Shown: positions 28,440 to 38,106 of the stretch, piece by piece
How positions within the stretch are numbered: the stretch's first letter is position 1
Layout: the number at the start of each line of letters is the position of its first letter
Source of the DNA: Planctomycetaceae bacterium
GTDB taxonomy: Bacteria > Planctomycetota > Planctomycetia > Pirellulales > Pirellulaceae
Assembly (NCBI GenBank): GCA_005778405.1
Contig: SXOA01000062.1
Coordinates: 1 to 64,000 of the forward strand
Reading direction: 5' to 3'
DNA: 64,000 bases
Notes under the pieces: generated by a model
What the model was told of the DNA's origin: nothing
Databases searched by the model: none
Seen by the model: only the letters and a program-made list of their open reading frames with translations
Program-made: the position numbers and the translations under genes

Positions 28440-29797
28440 AGGCTGTACCCCTTTCGATATTCGATATGCGTGAATTGATTCAGCTCCAGGGCATTCTTGA
28501 TCTTCATGTTCTCGCTGTCCCATTCCAGCCGCGTGCCGGGAGCGCGGAGGGAGAGGACGCCGAGGAGCACGATTTCGGTCATGGGGCCGGAGTAGGAATA
28601 GCTCGCGACCGGCGTCTTGCCGCCGCGGCAGGCGTTGACCCATTCCTCGTAATGGCCGGGGGAACGCTCCATCGTTTTGGGAACTTTCATCGCGGCGTCG
28701 TGCAGTTCGCCCGGCAAGAGCTGCGGCATGCCGCCGTGACTGCCGTGGTACATTTTCCCTTTGCTGCCGATGTAGAGGACACCGTTGTCCGGCAACTTCT
28801 GGCCACGAAGCTCCGGCGGGGCAGGGGGCATGAGGCCGCCGTCGTACCAGGTCAGCCGGACCGGCGGCATGTTTCCGCGGGCGGGGAAGTCGTAGTAGAT
28901 GATGGCGGCAATCGGAAACATCTCATTGTTGATCTTGTCGCCGAGCAGCGTGCCATCGTGTGTGACGCGGGATTCCACAAACGTCGGCGCTCCAAGGTTC
29001 AACGCCCAGATTGGATGATCGACGATGTGGCAGCCCATGTCCCCCATCGCCCCGGTTCCAAAATCCCACCAGCCCCGCCAGGCGAACGGACAATAGGCCG
29101 GGTTGTAGGGCCGCTCCTTCACGGGGCCGAGCCAGAGGTCCCAGTCGAGCGTCTTGGGAATCGGCGGTGAATCGGCCGGGCGGCCGAGCCCTTGCTTCCA
29201 GAGCCGGCCGGCGCGATCCGACCAGCAGTGGACCTCGCGGACTTCGCCGATGACGCCGGCCTGAATCCACTCATTAGTCAGCCGCGAGCCTTCGCTGGCA
29301 TGACCTTGATTGCCCATCGAAGTCATTACCTTGGCCTTGGCTGCCGCCTTCGTGAGCTCGCGGGCTTCGACGATCGTGTGGGTCAGCGGCTTCTGGGTGT
29401 AAACGTGCTTGCCGGCTTTGATGGCGGCCATGGAGGCGACGGCGTGAATGTGGTCCGGTGTGCCGACCGTAACCGCGTCAATATTCTTGGCCTCCTTGTC
29501 GACCATTTCGCGAAAATCCTTGTACCGCTTCGCCTTGGGAAAGGCATTGAACAGCCCGGCTCCGCGCTGCTCATCCACATCGCAGAGGGCGACGACGTTG
29601 CAGCCGAGCTTGGCGACCGTCGAAATGTCTCCGCCTCCCATGCCGCCGGCACCAACGCCGCCGATGTTGACTCGTTCGCTTGGCGGCGTTTGGCCGGGAC
29701 CGCCAAGAACATGGCGAGGGACGATGGTGAAGGAAAACGCGCTCGAAGCAGCGGCTGCGGACGCGGCGAGAAACTTGCGGCGGGAGGTGCGTGGCAT
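28436..29797 (-). CDS. Tat-exported Gfo/Idh/MocA-family oxidoreductase
   Basis: 453 residues from ATG 29797 (MPRTSRRKFLAASAAAASS), a clear Tat signal; the track start adds 16 residues. Residues about 45-160 form the Rossmann domain (NIGGVGAGGMGGGD; VVALCDVD). The usual EKP motif is QKP here (YTQKPLTHTIVEARELTKAA). The C-terminal half has the substrate domain with MGCHIVDHPIWALN. Family members oxidise or reduce sugars with NAD(P); exported members are thought to keep a tightly bound cofactor. It overlaps the DUF1080 gene by 4 bases and is 81 bases downstream of the secreted unknown at 29879. Confidence 0.92.
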   Translation of the reverse strand: MPRTSRRKFLAASAAAASSAFSFTIVPRHVLGGPGQTPPSERVNIGGVGAGGMGGGDISTVAKLGCNVVALCDVDEQRGAGLFNAFPKAKRYKDFREMVDKEAKNIDAVTVGTPDHIHAVASMAAIKAGKHVYTQKPLTHTIVEARELTKAAAKAKVMTSMGNQGHASEGSRLTNEWIQAGVIGEVREVHCWSDRAGRLWKQGLGRPADSPPIPKTLDWDLWLGPVKERPYNPAYCPFAWRGWWDFGTGAMGDMGCHIVDHPIWALNLGAPTFVESRVTHDGTLLGDKINNEMFPIAAIIYYDFPARGNMPPVRLTWYDGGLMPPAPPELRGQKLPDNGVLYIGSKGKMYHGSHGGMPQLLPGELHDAAMKVPKTMERSPGHYEEWVNACRGGKTPVASYSYSGPMTEIVLLGVLSLRAPGTRLEWDSENMKIKNALELNQFTHIEYRKGYSL

Positions 29798-29878
29798 GGC
29801 CTGTTCCGGGAGAGGGGGAAAGGAGGCAATGCGGCGATTCTGCACTCCGCAGCGGGCGATTACAAGCAGCCTTGCGGG

Positions 29879-31267
29879 CTAAAGCTTGCTGGCCGGATTT
29901 TCCGCCTTCAGCTTTTCGGCGAGCTTGCGGATGTCTCCCAGCTTTTGCAGCATTTTCGAACGGGCAGAGCCTTCTAAGGCTTCGGCGGCTTGCTGCTGGT
30001 TGGCGAGTTCGGCCAGAAACGAGTCGATGCTCGGCAGCTTGCGCAACTGATCTTTAAGCTTGTCCGCCGAGGCGGTGTTGCTGGTTGCACCAGCGGCTTT
30101 GATGCGGCTGACTAGGACTTCGCGGCGGGCGACAATGTCGATCAGGTCGTCCTGGATGCGGCGGAGGGCGGATTCCACCACCAGCCGCGGGCGGTCGTCG
30201 GCGAGCGAGATGGTGATTTCTTCCGCCAGTCCGGGAACCAGCGGCAGCCTGGCCAAGACCTCTTCCCCGTGGCGAATGAGAATTGTGCGGACTGCGTTCA
30301 GACTTGGCGGCACGACGACGATCCCATCGGCTCCGCTCCGACCAAACGACGTAGTGGTGCCTGGCTTTCCAGCAGCTTCCGGCTCCTGCGCGGCGACCTC
30401 ATAACCTTCCAAAGGTGCAGCGCTTCCTTCCGCTAACAGCTTGACCTTGGTGGAATCCTGCGAAGGACTGACGCCCAAGGCGAGCCGCAAGCGAGTGGGA
30501 TGATACTCGGCAATCACAGAGCCGGTGAGCCCCGTCTCGATGGAGGCCGTGAATGAGGACGAGGAGATCTTGCTCTGCGTGGGTATCAAATAGGTCCAGT
30601 CAATTGTCTCCACGGGGCCGGCTACAATCGCCCCACGAGCATCGCTCTTCACGAGCACCGGGCGGAAGACGGTCCCCGAAGGGATGAGCGGCAGATCGGC
30701 CTCGCGCCGAGCAAGAGCCGCGGCGCGCAGCTTGAGCGTGACGGTTTTGGCGTCCACTTTTTCGATGCGGGCGTGGGGCGCGAACGCGGAGAGCAGGCAC
30801 CAGAGCGCCTCCTGTTTGACGCTGGCTCCTTGGCGCACATTCCGCGTGACCGTGGTGTTCCAAAGTCCGGTCACCAAATCCAACTCGCGGGCCCGCACCA
30901 GAAAGCCGTCTTGACCGGCCGCTACTCCCAGTAGGATGACTTTGTCCCCCTTCTTCGCGGTTGCCGGCAATTCATTGGCCGTGACGTCATTCAAGGAGTG
31001 CAGGATTGGGTGGCGCAGCTCGACAGGTGCCGCACTGGCTTGCAGACGCCACGCGCCGCCGACAACCGCGGGGACACGCGCGGCCAGGTCGACCGGAAGC
31101 TCATCCGCCAGCCGCGGCGGCAACGAGGCATTCGCTTCCACCGCGACTAGAAGCTGAATGCGGTAAGGCAGCAATTCCCAGGCCACTGGCGCGGTATCGT
31201 CCGCGGCTAACCCGCGCAGCGAAAGCACCGGCAGTATCAAGATCGCAATGGAAACGGTGCGTGTCAT
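29879..31267 (-). CDS. Secreted protein of unknown function with C-terminal coiled coil
   Basis: 462 residues from ATG 31267; the earlier track start would overlap the upstream gene by 41 bases. Signal peptide ends near RGLAAD. The first 300 residues are beta-rich, with a YRIQLLVAVEANASLPPRL opening. The final 100 residues are strongly helical with heptad character (LRRIQDDLIDIVARREVLVSRI). No domain is recognised. It starts 10 bases after the TPR/substrate-binding protein and is the last gene of the five-gene operon, so it probably acts in the same exported assembly. Confidence 0.72.
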   Translation of the reverse strand: MTRTVSIAILILPVLSLRGLAADDTAPVAWELLPYRIQLLVAVEANASLPPRLADELPVDLAARVPAVVGGAWRLQASAAPVELRHPILHSLNDVTANELPATAKKGDKVILLGVAAGQDGFLVRARELDLVTGLWNTTVTRNVRQGASVKQEALWCLLSAFAPHARIEKVDAKTVTLKLRAAALARREADLPLIPSGTVFRPVLVKSDARGAIVAGPVETIDWTYLIPTQSKISSSSFTASIETGLTGSVIAEYHPTRLRLALGVSPSQDSTKVKLLAEGSAAPLEGYEVAAQEPEAAGKPGTTTSFGRSGADGIVVVPPSLNAVRTILIRHGEEVLARLPLVPGLAEEITISLADDRPRLVVESALRRIQDDLIDIVARREVLVSRIKAAGATSNTASADKLKDQLRKLPSIDSFLAELANQQQAAEALEGSARSKMLQKLGDIRKLAEKLKAENPASKL

Positions 31268-31277
31268 TCGCGGAGGA

Positions 31278-33554
31278 TCATTCCAAAGGGACGCGGAGTT
31301 CGACTTGCCACTTTTCAATGTCTTGATAGAGCCCGATGGGGCGAGTCGGCACTCCTTTCACGGACTTGTGGTAGGCGAAGTGGTTGACGAGCTGCCAGAG
31401 CGGGACCACCGGCAACTCGGCAGCCGCGACCCGGTGGACTTCTTGCAAGCGAAGCGTGGCCTGCTTGACATCCTTCGCCTGCTCCAGCGACCGGAGAGCC
31501 AGCAACATGGCCGAACTGCACTCGCCCGACACTCCACCCGGCCCCAGCAGCCGCCAAACATCTACAACGGGCTCCTGCATCACGAGCTCTTCATAGAGCA
31601 GGTCATAGTCCTCTCCGGCCGCCAGGCCGGCGGGGATTTCCTTCAATGTGATTTGCAAACCGACGAGCTCCAATTGCCGCGAGATGGACTCGCAGGCGAT
31701 GCGGGCAATGGGCTCTGCGGGAAATGCTAATGTGAGCGACTTCGAAGGAACCGCGGCCGAGGAGGCTGCCTCCTGCATCGCCACGGCGACCAGGACCGAG
31801 GCAACGGCAGGATCGTAGGGGCGAATTTCCACCTGCGGGTCATAGCCGCTGGGGCGAGCATCGTCCGAGAACGGCAGCCTCGGCAGCGGCCCGCTGACGA
31901 CCTCGCAGCCGTCAATCGATTGTCCAGTCAGCAGTCCGCGGCGCAGAATGCTTTCCCGGTCGATGGCATACAAGATAGCCCGCCGCAATGTGCGATTCGC
32001 GAGTAGCAGCCGTCGCGGATTGGGAAGCAGTACACTTACCCGGGGCAAGGCGTACTGCTCCACGGTGAACTCGTCTCCGGAGGAAATGCGCCGCAAATCC
32101 CAAGGGCTGATCCGGTCCACCATGCTCACTTCGCCCCGACGGAGTGCCTGAATCGCGGCGGCTGCATCGGGATACGTCCGCTCGATAATCTCGCTCGGTT
32201 GAATTCCAGCCGCTCCGCCAAAATAGGCCGCTTGTCGCACAAAACTTACTTGCTGTGGAGCGGCATTCGCCAGCTTATACGGGCCATATCCGGGCAGGCA
32301 CCGCTGCAGCCAGGCTTCCCCCTTGAGCTGCGGATGGACGAACACAGCTCGAATCTCTCCTTCGGTGCCAACTTCAACGCCCGCCAGCACCTTGGCAAAC
32401 GATTCGTCGTATCCCGGCGTCTTTGGCGTTGCCGCCGACAGGAGCGTTCGGACCACATCCTGCGCCCGAAGAATTCTGGGCGGCTCTTGCCACTTCAGAC
32501 CATCCTTGAGCTTGAGGACGACCTGAGCATTTCCCTTCGGGCGGGAGAGCTCGCCAAAGGAGGAGGAAAAAGCTCCGTCGCTCTCTCCGCTGCCGGCCTC
32601 CGCCAGAGGTCGGCCCAGCAAACGTCCCGTGCGAACGCTGGCCCAGTCATCGCTCGGTTTGGCGGGAGCGGCGGCCAATGGCGAAATGACGCCGACCGAA
32701 AGCAGTGGATACTTCTGATGCAACTCCGCCGCCAGTTGCTTTCCCTCTTCAATTGCCGGCCAGGTTTCCAGCATCTTTCCAGCGGCTTCGTGTGCTTCGC
32801 GCAGCTTGCCCGCTGCCAGATCGGTCTTGGTTTGCATGAGTAAAGCGGTGGCTTTGTCCTTCAGCATCGTTTCAAACTCCGCCACCGATGTCGTCTTCGT
32901 TTCGGGATAGCGTTCCGCCAGGTTACTAAGCAATTTGCGGGCGGCGCGGAAGTTTCCCTCGGCGATGCGGCTCTTGGCGAGCTCGAGGCTGACACGCTCG
33001 TAGGCCTTGGAAAGTCCGGTCCGCTGCGGATTGCGACCGCTCAACTCCGCCAGCAAGGTCATCGCTTCGTCCTGGCGGCCGGCTGTGAAGCTCGCGCCAA
33101 TTTGCGTATACAGGCAGGATTCAATCGCGTCTTTCAATCCCACGACCGGCGGCGTTTTGGCTTCGAGAGAGCGAAAATAGGCATACGCCTCGTCGAACCG
33201 CCCTTCTTGCACGCGCTGCTGAGCCTCGGCCAAGACCAGCTCTTCGAACAGCCTGACCTTGACGACGGCTCCCCAGGCGACGGCAAAAGTCTGTCCGGCC
33301 TGTTCGACCAACTCGATTTCTAAATCCCCTTTGCGGTCTGCCGGCGCAGGGACTTTACGCCCCGGCAAATTGAGAGGCTTGACCTTGAGAACAGCGTTAT
33401 TGTTGTTTTCGTCCAGCGTGATTTCGTCGAACGGACTTTGCAGATAGAGCGGATCTGTGTCCTTGGCGGGCGCAATTCCGCACATCAGCCATGCCACGCC
33501 CAGAGTGGCAACGGCCATCTTGGTCCAATTCACAAGTCGTGGAGAGCGCGGCAT
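31278..33554 (-). CDS. TPR domain fused to SBP family 5 (oligopeptide-binding-like) protein
   Basis: 758 residues. Signal peptide near residues 1-30. Residues about 85-260 are TPR-like helices (RVQEGRFDEAYAYFRSLEAKTP). From about 290 there is a family 5 solute-binding domain: VLKLKDGLKWQ, DVVRTLLSA, LQRCLPGYGPYKLAN, then LRRAILYAIDRESILRRGL and a C-terminal lobe (LVGLQITLKEIPAG). Family 5 proteins normally deliver peptides to an ABC importer, but no permease or ATPase is in the operon. The domain appears abbreviated compared with typical members of 500-550 residues. Its ATG directly follows the TAA of the PQQ gene (TAAATG), which suggests tight co-expression. Confidence 0.85.
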   Translation of the reverse strand: MPRSPRLVNWTKMAVATLGVAWLMCGIAPAKDTDPLYLQSPFDEITLDENNNNAVLKVKPLNLPGRKVPAPADRKGDLEIELVEQAGQTFAVAWGAVVKVRLFEELVLAEAQQRVQEGRFDEAYAYFRSLEAKTPPVVGLKDAIESCLYTQIGASFTAGRQDEAMTLLAELSGRNPQRTGLSKAYERVSLELAKSRIAEGNFRAARKLLSNLAERYPETKTTSVAEFETMLKDKATALLMQTKTDLAAGKLREAHEAAGKMLETWPAIEEGKQLAAELHQKYPLLSVGVISPLAAAPAKPSDDWASVRTGRLLGRPLAEAGSGESDGAFSSSFGELSRPKGNAQVVLKLKDGLKWQEPPRILRAQDVVRTLLSAATPKTPGYDESFAKVLAGVEVGTEGEIRAVFVHPQLKGEAWLQRCLPGYGPYKLANAAPQQVSFVRQAAYFGGAAGIQPSEIIERTYPDAAAAIQALRRGEVSMVDRISPWDLRRISSGDEFTVEQYALPRVSVLLPNPRRLLLANRTLRRAILYAIDRESILRRGLLTGQSIDGCEVVSGPLPRLPFSDDARPSGYDPQVEIRPYDPAVASVLVAVAMQEAASSAAVPSKSLTLAFPAEPIARIACESISRQLELVGLQITLKEIPAGLAAGEDYDLLYEELVMQEPVVDVWRLLGPGGVSGECSSAMLLALRSLEQAKDVKQATLRLQEVHRVAAAELPVVPLWQLVNHFAYHKSVKGVPTRPIGLYQDIEKWQVELRVPLE

Positions 33555-36500
33555 TTACTTCTTCTCCGGAATGGCGACTTTGAGAATCCCGCCTGCTGCC
33601 GTCGGCACCAGCGCGGCAGTGCCCGCGATGATTGGGGAGCCGGCGAGCGGTTGCCCCAGATCCGCTCGCGCCACTTCCTTGCCACTGGCCGCGGCGACGC
33701 GGAGCAGCGTACCATTCCGCAGCGGCAACAACAGGTCTCCGTCAACAGCGAGCGGAGAACCAGCCAGGGGCCCATCCGCCAGAATGATTTTCCAAGCCTG
33801 CTTGCCGCCGGCATCCAGACAGACGAGCTCGCTCTTGTCCGTTTCCACCAGGATGTACTTGCCGACCGCGAATGGTCCGCTGACAACCGCGCGGCAAGCG
33901 AGTGTGCCCCCCTGTTTCGCTTTCAACTCCGGCAGCGACAGTACCTGAACGGCACCGGTCGCATCCACCACATAAGCCGACGAGTCGAACGCGGCAATAC
34001 GGGAAAGTGCCGGCATTTTTAGGCCAGCTTTCGCTACCAAGGCGAGGTGCGGCTGGGGAGCCTTTTCCAGCCGGAGTTGGTAAACCGAATTGCCGCCATC
34101 ACAGATGACGATGCTGTCTCCTTCGCTGCCAGTCGCTGCTGCCGAGCAGTTAGCAAGTGCGACTCCCGGCCGAATGCTGAGCTGAAACGGCTCCGCGAGA
34201 GGGGCCAAGGTCTTCTCATCCAAAAGTTCCACGGAGCCGGAGGTGGAAATGCTGAGCCTGCCTCCGGCCCAAGCTAAAGTCGGTGCAGCGAGTGACCCGT
34301 GGACCGCGGGAACCACTGCATCATCCACGGCGGGCACGAACTGGACTTTGTTCCCGTTCAGTTCCGCCGGAACAAACTTGACGACCGTTCCAGCCGCAAT
34401 GGTGGCCGTCACCGAGGATCCATCCGCACTTGCGCTCAGCGAAGTAAGTGGCTGAGCAAGATAAACCTCCCACAGAGTCGCGCCAGAGGCAGCCTTGAGT
34501 GCCGTTGCAATAACGCCAGCGTGATTTGTGCTGCGGCGAACACAGAATAGAGTATCCGCAATTCCCTGAGGAGGAGCTTCCAGCGTCTCTCCCGCAAAAC
34601 CGGCCCAAACTTCTTTGAGAGTGCCATCGGTGGGGAGGAAGTCGAATCTCCTGAGGCCGTCGTCCCCGATCCACAGCTTATCGGCATGCACGGCTCCAAA
34701 ACGGGCCAGCGGGAGTGTGCTGCTGGCTTCCGTCTCCCCCAGCTTTCTCAGCGGCTCGTCATCCCCAGGTTGGTAGCCGAAGGCCACTGAGTGTTGATCG
34801 GTCAGTATGAGCAGTCGTTCGCCCAAGATAATGGGCGGAGTGGAAACCGGGCCCGGTATTCCCACTTGTTTCGTGGAGCCAGCGGCCAGTCCCTTCTCAT
34901 CGAGCGCGATAACGTGGAGCAGCGCCGCCGCCGGCCGATTCTCGGCGACAATGACGTGACCCGAAAGAACGGTCGGAGGAGTCTCAACACTATCGGGCTC
35001 ATGCCCAAGGTAAACGGCGGCTTCGCATTTCAAATCCGGCGAGAGCACGTAGAGGAATGAGTGCTGAGCGACGACGAAAACCTTGCCGGACCCACCCGTC
35101 GGTCCGAGCCGCACACCTTGCGGCAACTGGGCCGCGGATTTGCCGTTGCCGCTTTGAGCGTCCAGCGCCACGATTTTTCCGTTTGTGGTCGCCACCACAA
35201 CCTGTCCTTCGATCACGAGGGGCTCACCGGCCAAGGGCTCCTTGAACGAATGCCGCCACTTCAGCGCGCCGCTACGAGGATTCACGCAAACCACTGTGTT
35301 GCTCATAAAGTCGGCAAACACCACGTAGCTGCCGACATCGGCCGCGAGAGGTGTCACCGAGTGGCCGCCAGCATTTGCGGCGGGGCGCGACCACAGCAAT
35401 TTTCCAGTGCCGCCGTCCAGGGCCCAAATGGAGCCGCCTGCCCGCGCGAAGAATGTTTGCTCGGGAGTCTCCGCAGCGGCAACGGGCTTGCCGCTGGCGA
35501 AAGCCAGGCTGCCTAAAACAAAAGTTTTCGCCTCCGCGGACTCCCCTTTGCTGGAATCGGCGGATGATTTGACTTGAGCTGCGACTGCTTTGCCAACTTG
35601 CTTGCCGAGCTCCTTGAGGCCGATATCCCCCGCGAGATCGGGATACGCGAGCAAGAGCTTCGTCCTCTCCGCCAGCGCTGCGTCGAGCTTTCCCCCTTCG
35701 GCACTCTTCCTGAAATCCGCCAAGGCCGTTTCGAGAGCCTTGCTACGGCCGAGTTCCCGCTCCAAAACTGCGAGCGAATCCTCCACGTCCGCCAACCGCT
35801 GCCACTGCCGCAAGGAGCCGGGGACAAATCGCCCGTCGTTCGCAAGCGTCAGGGCTTCCTGGGCCCGATTCAACTTCTCGGCGGATTCAGCCGCGGTCTT
35901 CCCTTGTTTGGCTTGTTCGGCGAGATTGGCTGCCATATCGGTCAGGAGCGGAGCGAGCTCCGCGTGAAGCTGCGACAGCTCCTTCTCGCCGCTGATTTCG
36001 CCCAGCGCTCCTTTTGCGGCTGGCAGCATCGCGGTGAAATTGTCTTTGGTTGGCGAAGCGGCCAGGATTTTCGCCATGCCCCGGTGCAAACGGGCAGTGT
36101 TCACGTTCGAGTTTGACGGAAAGCCCTCCAGAAAGAGAGAAAACTTAGTGATGGCGCCATCATAAGATTTGGCCTGATAATCTTGCTCCGCCAGCTGGAA
36201 TTCCTGGTCGCCGTTGCTCCGCGTGAAGACATAGCCCGCAGCTCCGCCGACGGCGAGCAGCAGGACAACGACAGCGGCAATGATCGGCAGTGCTTTGGAA
36301 CGCTTGCGAGGCACTGCTGCTTGTTGCGCGGCGGCGGACTTTTGCGCAGTCAAAGGCGCGGCTGCCAATGGTCCGGCAGCGGCGAGAGGATCGGCCAGGT
36401 TTACGGGCGAGTTAAGCGGAATGACGGGGGAGGACGCAAAAGGATCTGCGGTGGGAGCAGAGCCGAACAAGTCGTCCGTAGGTAGCGCGGTCAGGGGCGC

Positions 36501-37112
36501 GAGCCCTTCCACCAAAGGCGCAACTGGCGGAGTTGCGGCCTTGTTCTTCGCAACCGTGCTGGGAGTGGTGCTCACCGTCGGCTTGGCTTTCGCGGCTGCT
36601 GGTTTCGTCACTGGCGACGGCAGTTCTTCCAGCGGCATCAACCCGTCGATGCCAGCGGCGAGCAATTCTTTCGGCTTTGGCGGCAAAACCGGTTTGGCGG
36701 GTGCAGCCGGTTTGGTTGTGACGGCAGGGGCCGTCTTTGAACCGAGCTTCTGCTCGTCAGGTAGGAGCGCCAGGCCAAGATCGGCGGCTGCCCGGTCGAT
36801 TTCTGCTTGGGATTTGGTCGGGCCTTTCGCCACCGGTTTGGCTGGTTTCACCGGAGCTTCCCCAATTGGCTCCAGGCCGAGCACACCGCTATGCGACGCA
36901 CTTTTCTTGGAGGCCGGCAGCGCAGTTCCCGCCAGTCGTTCTCCTTGGGATTCGGTCAGGTGGCCATTGTCCACGAGCAGCCGGGCGAGGGTGCCGGGGG
37001 AAACAGGCTTGGTCGCCTTGGCCACCTGGCGGCGCAGGCTCTCCACAACCTCGGGCGGAGTGAGGTCGTTGCTCGCCAGGTGATCCAGGAATTCTTGTGC
37101 GGTCTTTGCCAT
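33555..37112 (-). CDS. Large PQQ-type beta-propeller protein with membrane anchor and Pro/Ala-rich N-terminal region
   Basis: 1185 residues. A small helical N-terminal domain (FLDHLASNDLTPPEVVESLRR) is followed by about 200 residues rich in Pro, Ala and Lys, one membrane segment (PIIAAVVVLLLAVGGAAGYVF, about 272-293), a TPR/coiled-coil zone (about 300-510), and PQQ-like blades to the C terminus (IWALDGGTGKLLWSRP, VVCVNPRSGALKWRH, LVCLDAGGKQAWKI). In layout it resembles BamB-like or Ser/Thr-kinase-associated sensors, with the propeller outside the cytoplasm. No PQQ cofactor role is implied by the repeats. It starts 14 bases after the upstream gene and ends adjacent to the next. Confidence 0.85.
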   Translation of the reverse strand: MAKTAQEFLDHLASNDLTPPEVVESLRRQVAKATKPVSPGTLARLLVDNGHLTESQGERLAGTALPASKKSASHSGVLGLEPIGEAPVKPAKPVAKGPTKSQAEIDRAAADLGLALLPDEQKLGSKTAPAVTTKPAAPAKPVLPPKPKELLAAGIDGLMPLEELPSPVTKPAAAKAKPTVSTTPSTVAKNKAATPPVAPLVEGLAPLTALPTDDLFGSAPTADPFASSPVIPLNSPVNLADPLAAAGPLAAAPLTAQKSAAAQQAAVPRKRSKALPIIAAVVVLLLAVGGAAGYVFTRSNGDQEFQLAEQDYQAKSYDGAITKFSLFLEGFPSNSNVNTARLHRGMAKILAASPTKDNFTAMLPAAKGALGEISGEKELSQLHAELAPLLTDMAANLAEQAKQGKTAAESAEKLNRAQEALTLANDGRFVPGSLRQWQRLADVEDSLAVLERELGRSKALETALADFRKSAEGGKLDAALAERTKLLLAYPDLAGDIGLKELGKQVGKAVAAQVKSSADSSKGESAEAKTFVLGSLAFASGKPVAAAETPEQTFFARAGGSIWALDGGTGKLLWSRPAANAGGHSVTPLAADVGSYVVFADFMSNTVVCVNPRSGALKWRHSFKEPLAGEPLVIEGQVVVATTNGKIVALDAQSGNGKSAAQLPQGVRLGPTGGSGKVFVVAQHSFLYVLSPDLKCEAAVYLGHEPDSVETPPTVLSGHVIVAENRPAAALLHVIALDEKGLAAGSTKQVGIPGPVSTPPIILGERLLILTDQHSVAFGYQPGDDEPLRKLGETEASSTLPLARFGAVHADKLWIGDDGLRRFDFLPTDGTLKEVWAGFAGETLEAPPQGIADTLFCVRRSTNHAGVIATALKAASGATLWEVYLAQPLTSLSASADGSSVTATIAAGTVVKFVPAELNGNKVQFVPAVDDAVVPAVHGSLAAPTLAWAGGRLSISTSGSVELLDEKTLAPLAEPFQLSIRPGVALANCSAAATGSEGDSIVICDGGNSVYQLRLEKAPQPHLALVAKAGLKMPALSRIAAFDSSAYVVDATGAVQVLSLPELKAKQGGTLACRAVVSGPFAVGKYILVETDKSELVCLDAGGKQAWKIILADGPLAGSPLAVDGDLLLPLRNGTLLRVAAASGKEVARADLGQPLAGSPIIAGTAALVPTAAGGILKVAIPEKK

Positions 37113-37126
37113 TCGCGCTCGTCAGA

Positions 37127-38068
37127 CTATTCGTCGGCTTTCTGTTCCACCACAAAGAATCGAAAGCCCTCGGGCTCCCTTGGCCGGACTCCGAATACGG
37201 TCTTGCGGATTCGCTTGAGTCCGGACTGTTTGGCCTGGTCATCCTCCAACTTGACCAGTTCATTCTCCAGTTCCTCAGGGCAGAAATGCACAATCACTTT
37301 GCCTGCCGACGGAATCTTCGCCCGCGCGAGGATTTCTTCATCCGCTTCCCGCATCGAGCCCCGCTGCCAAATGAGATACAACCGCTGTTCGCCGGCTCCG
37401 GACTGAGTCTTGGCAGTCGGATTGGGGGCGGAGAGATTGGAGAGATAAACGATGTCATTCGCCTGGCCGATGATGCCAAGTTCGATCTTGAAAAAGTCGA
37501 GCTGCCGCGTGTAGGAGTCGGAAGTGTTGCCGGCTCCAATCCGAATTTCCCACCGCTCGTGCCGCGGAATGCGGCTGATGGCATCGACGGATCTCTCCAG
37601 ATTTCCTGAGACAATCAATCGAGAAGGGGCCGTACCGTCCAATGAAGCGAGCAACAAATCTTGCGGAAGTCCGGCTGCGTGCGAAGAAATGGTATCGGTC
37701 TTTTTGGTGAGCGCATCAATCGTCTCAGCGGTTGGCGTCGCATTATTACCGATGGCCAGCGTAGTTTTGAACGCTGGCGGTGGGGGAGGGGGCTCCGGCG
37801 GAATCGGCTGGCCAGGGTCACTGACGACCACCACGGGTTTGCCCATACTGAGCCAAACACCAATGCCTATCGAAGGTGCCAAAACAAAGACACACAGAAG
37901 AAAAAAAACAAGGGGAAGTTTGCTGCGCTTTTTTGTGCTTGGGCCGGGGGACGCGCCGGAGGAATTCCCCGTGACCGCTTGCAGTTTCGCGCCCCCGGGC
38001 GCGGAACTTTTCACTTCCGCAGGCGCGCCGGGCAATTCCGGTAAGGGTAGTTCTTGGGAAGTCGTCAT
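37127..38068 (-). CDS. Single-pass membrane protein of unknown function
   Basis: 313 residues from ATG 38068; nine extra residues in the track are upstream. The N terminus is Pro/Ser/Lys-rich (about 1-50), followed by a membrane helix (LVFFLLCVFVLAPSIGIGVWL, about 52-73), a Pro-rich hinge (PIPPEPPPPPPAF) and an outer domain of about 210 residues (HERWEIRIGAGNTSDSYTRQLDFFKIELG). The layout recalls ExbD/TolR or pilus-assembly PilP-like proteins, but no motif supports either. It is the second gene of the operon, 38 bases after the toroid gene. Confidence 0.75.
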   Translation of the reverse strand: MTTSQELPLPELPGAPAEVKSSAPGGAKLQAVTGNSSGASPGPSTKKRSKLPLVFFLLCVFVLAPSIGIGVWLSMGKPVVVVSDPGQPIPPEPPPPPPAFKTTLAIGNNATPTAETIDALTKKTDTISSHAAGLPQDLLLASLDGTAPSRLIVSGNLERSVDAISRIPRHERWEIRIGAGNTSDSYTRQLDFFKIELGIIGQANDIVYLSNLSAPNPTAKTQSGAGEQRLYLIWQRGSMREADEEILARAKIPSAGKVIVHFCPEELENELVKLEDDQAKQSGLKRIRKTVFGVRPREPEGFRFFVVEQKADE

Positions 38069-38106
38069 CGCAAATTCGCAATTCGCTTGAAACAAAGCCC
38101 TGGATT

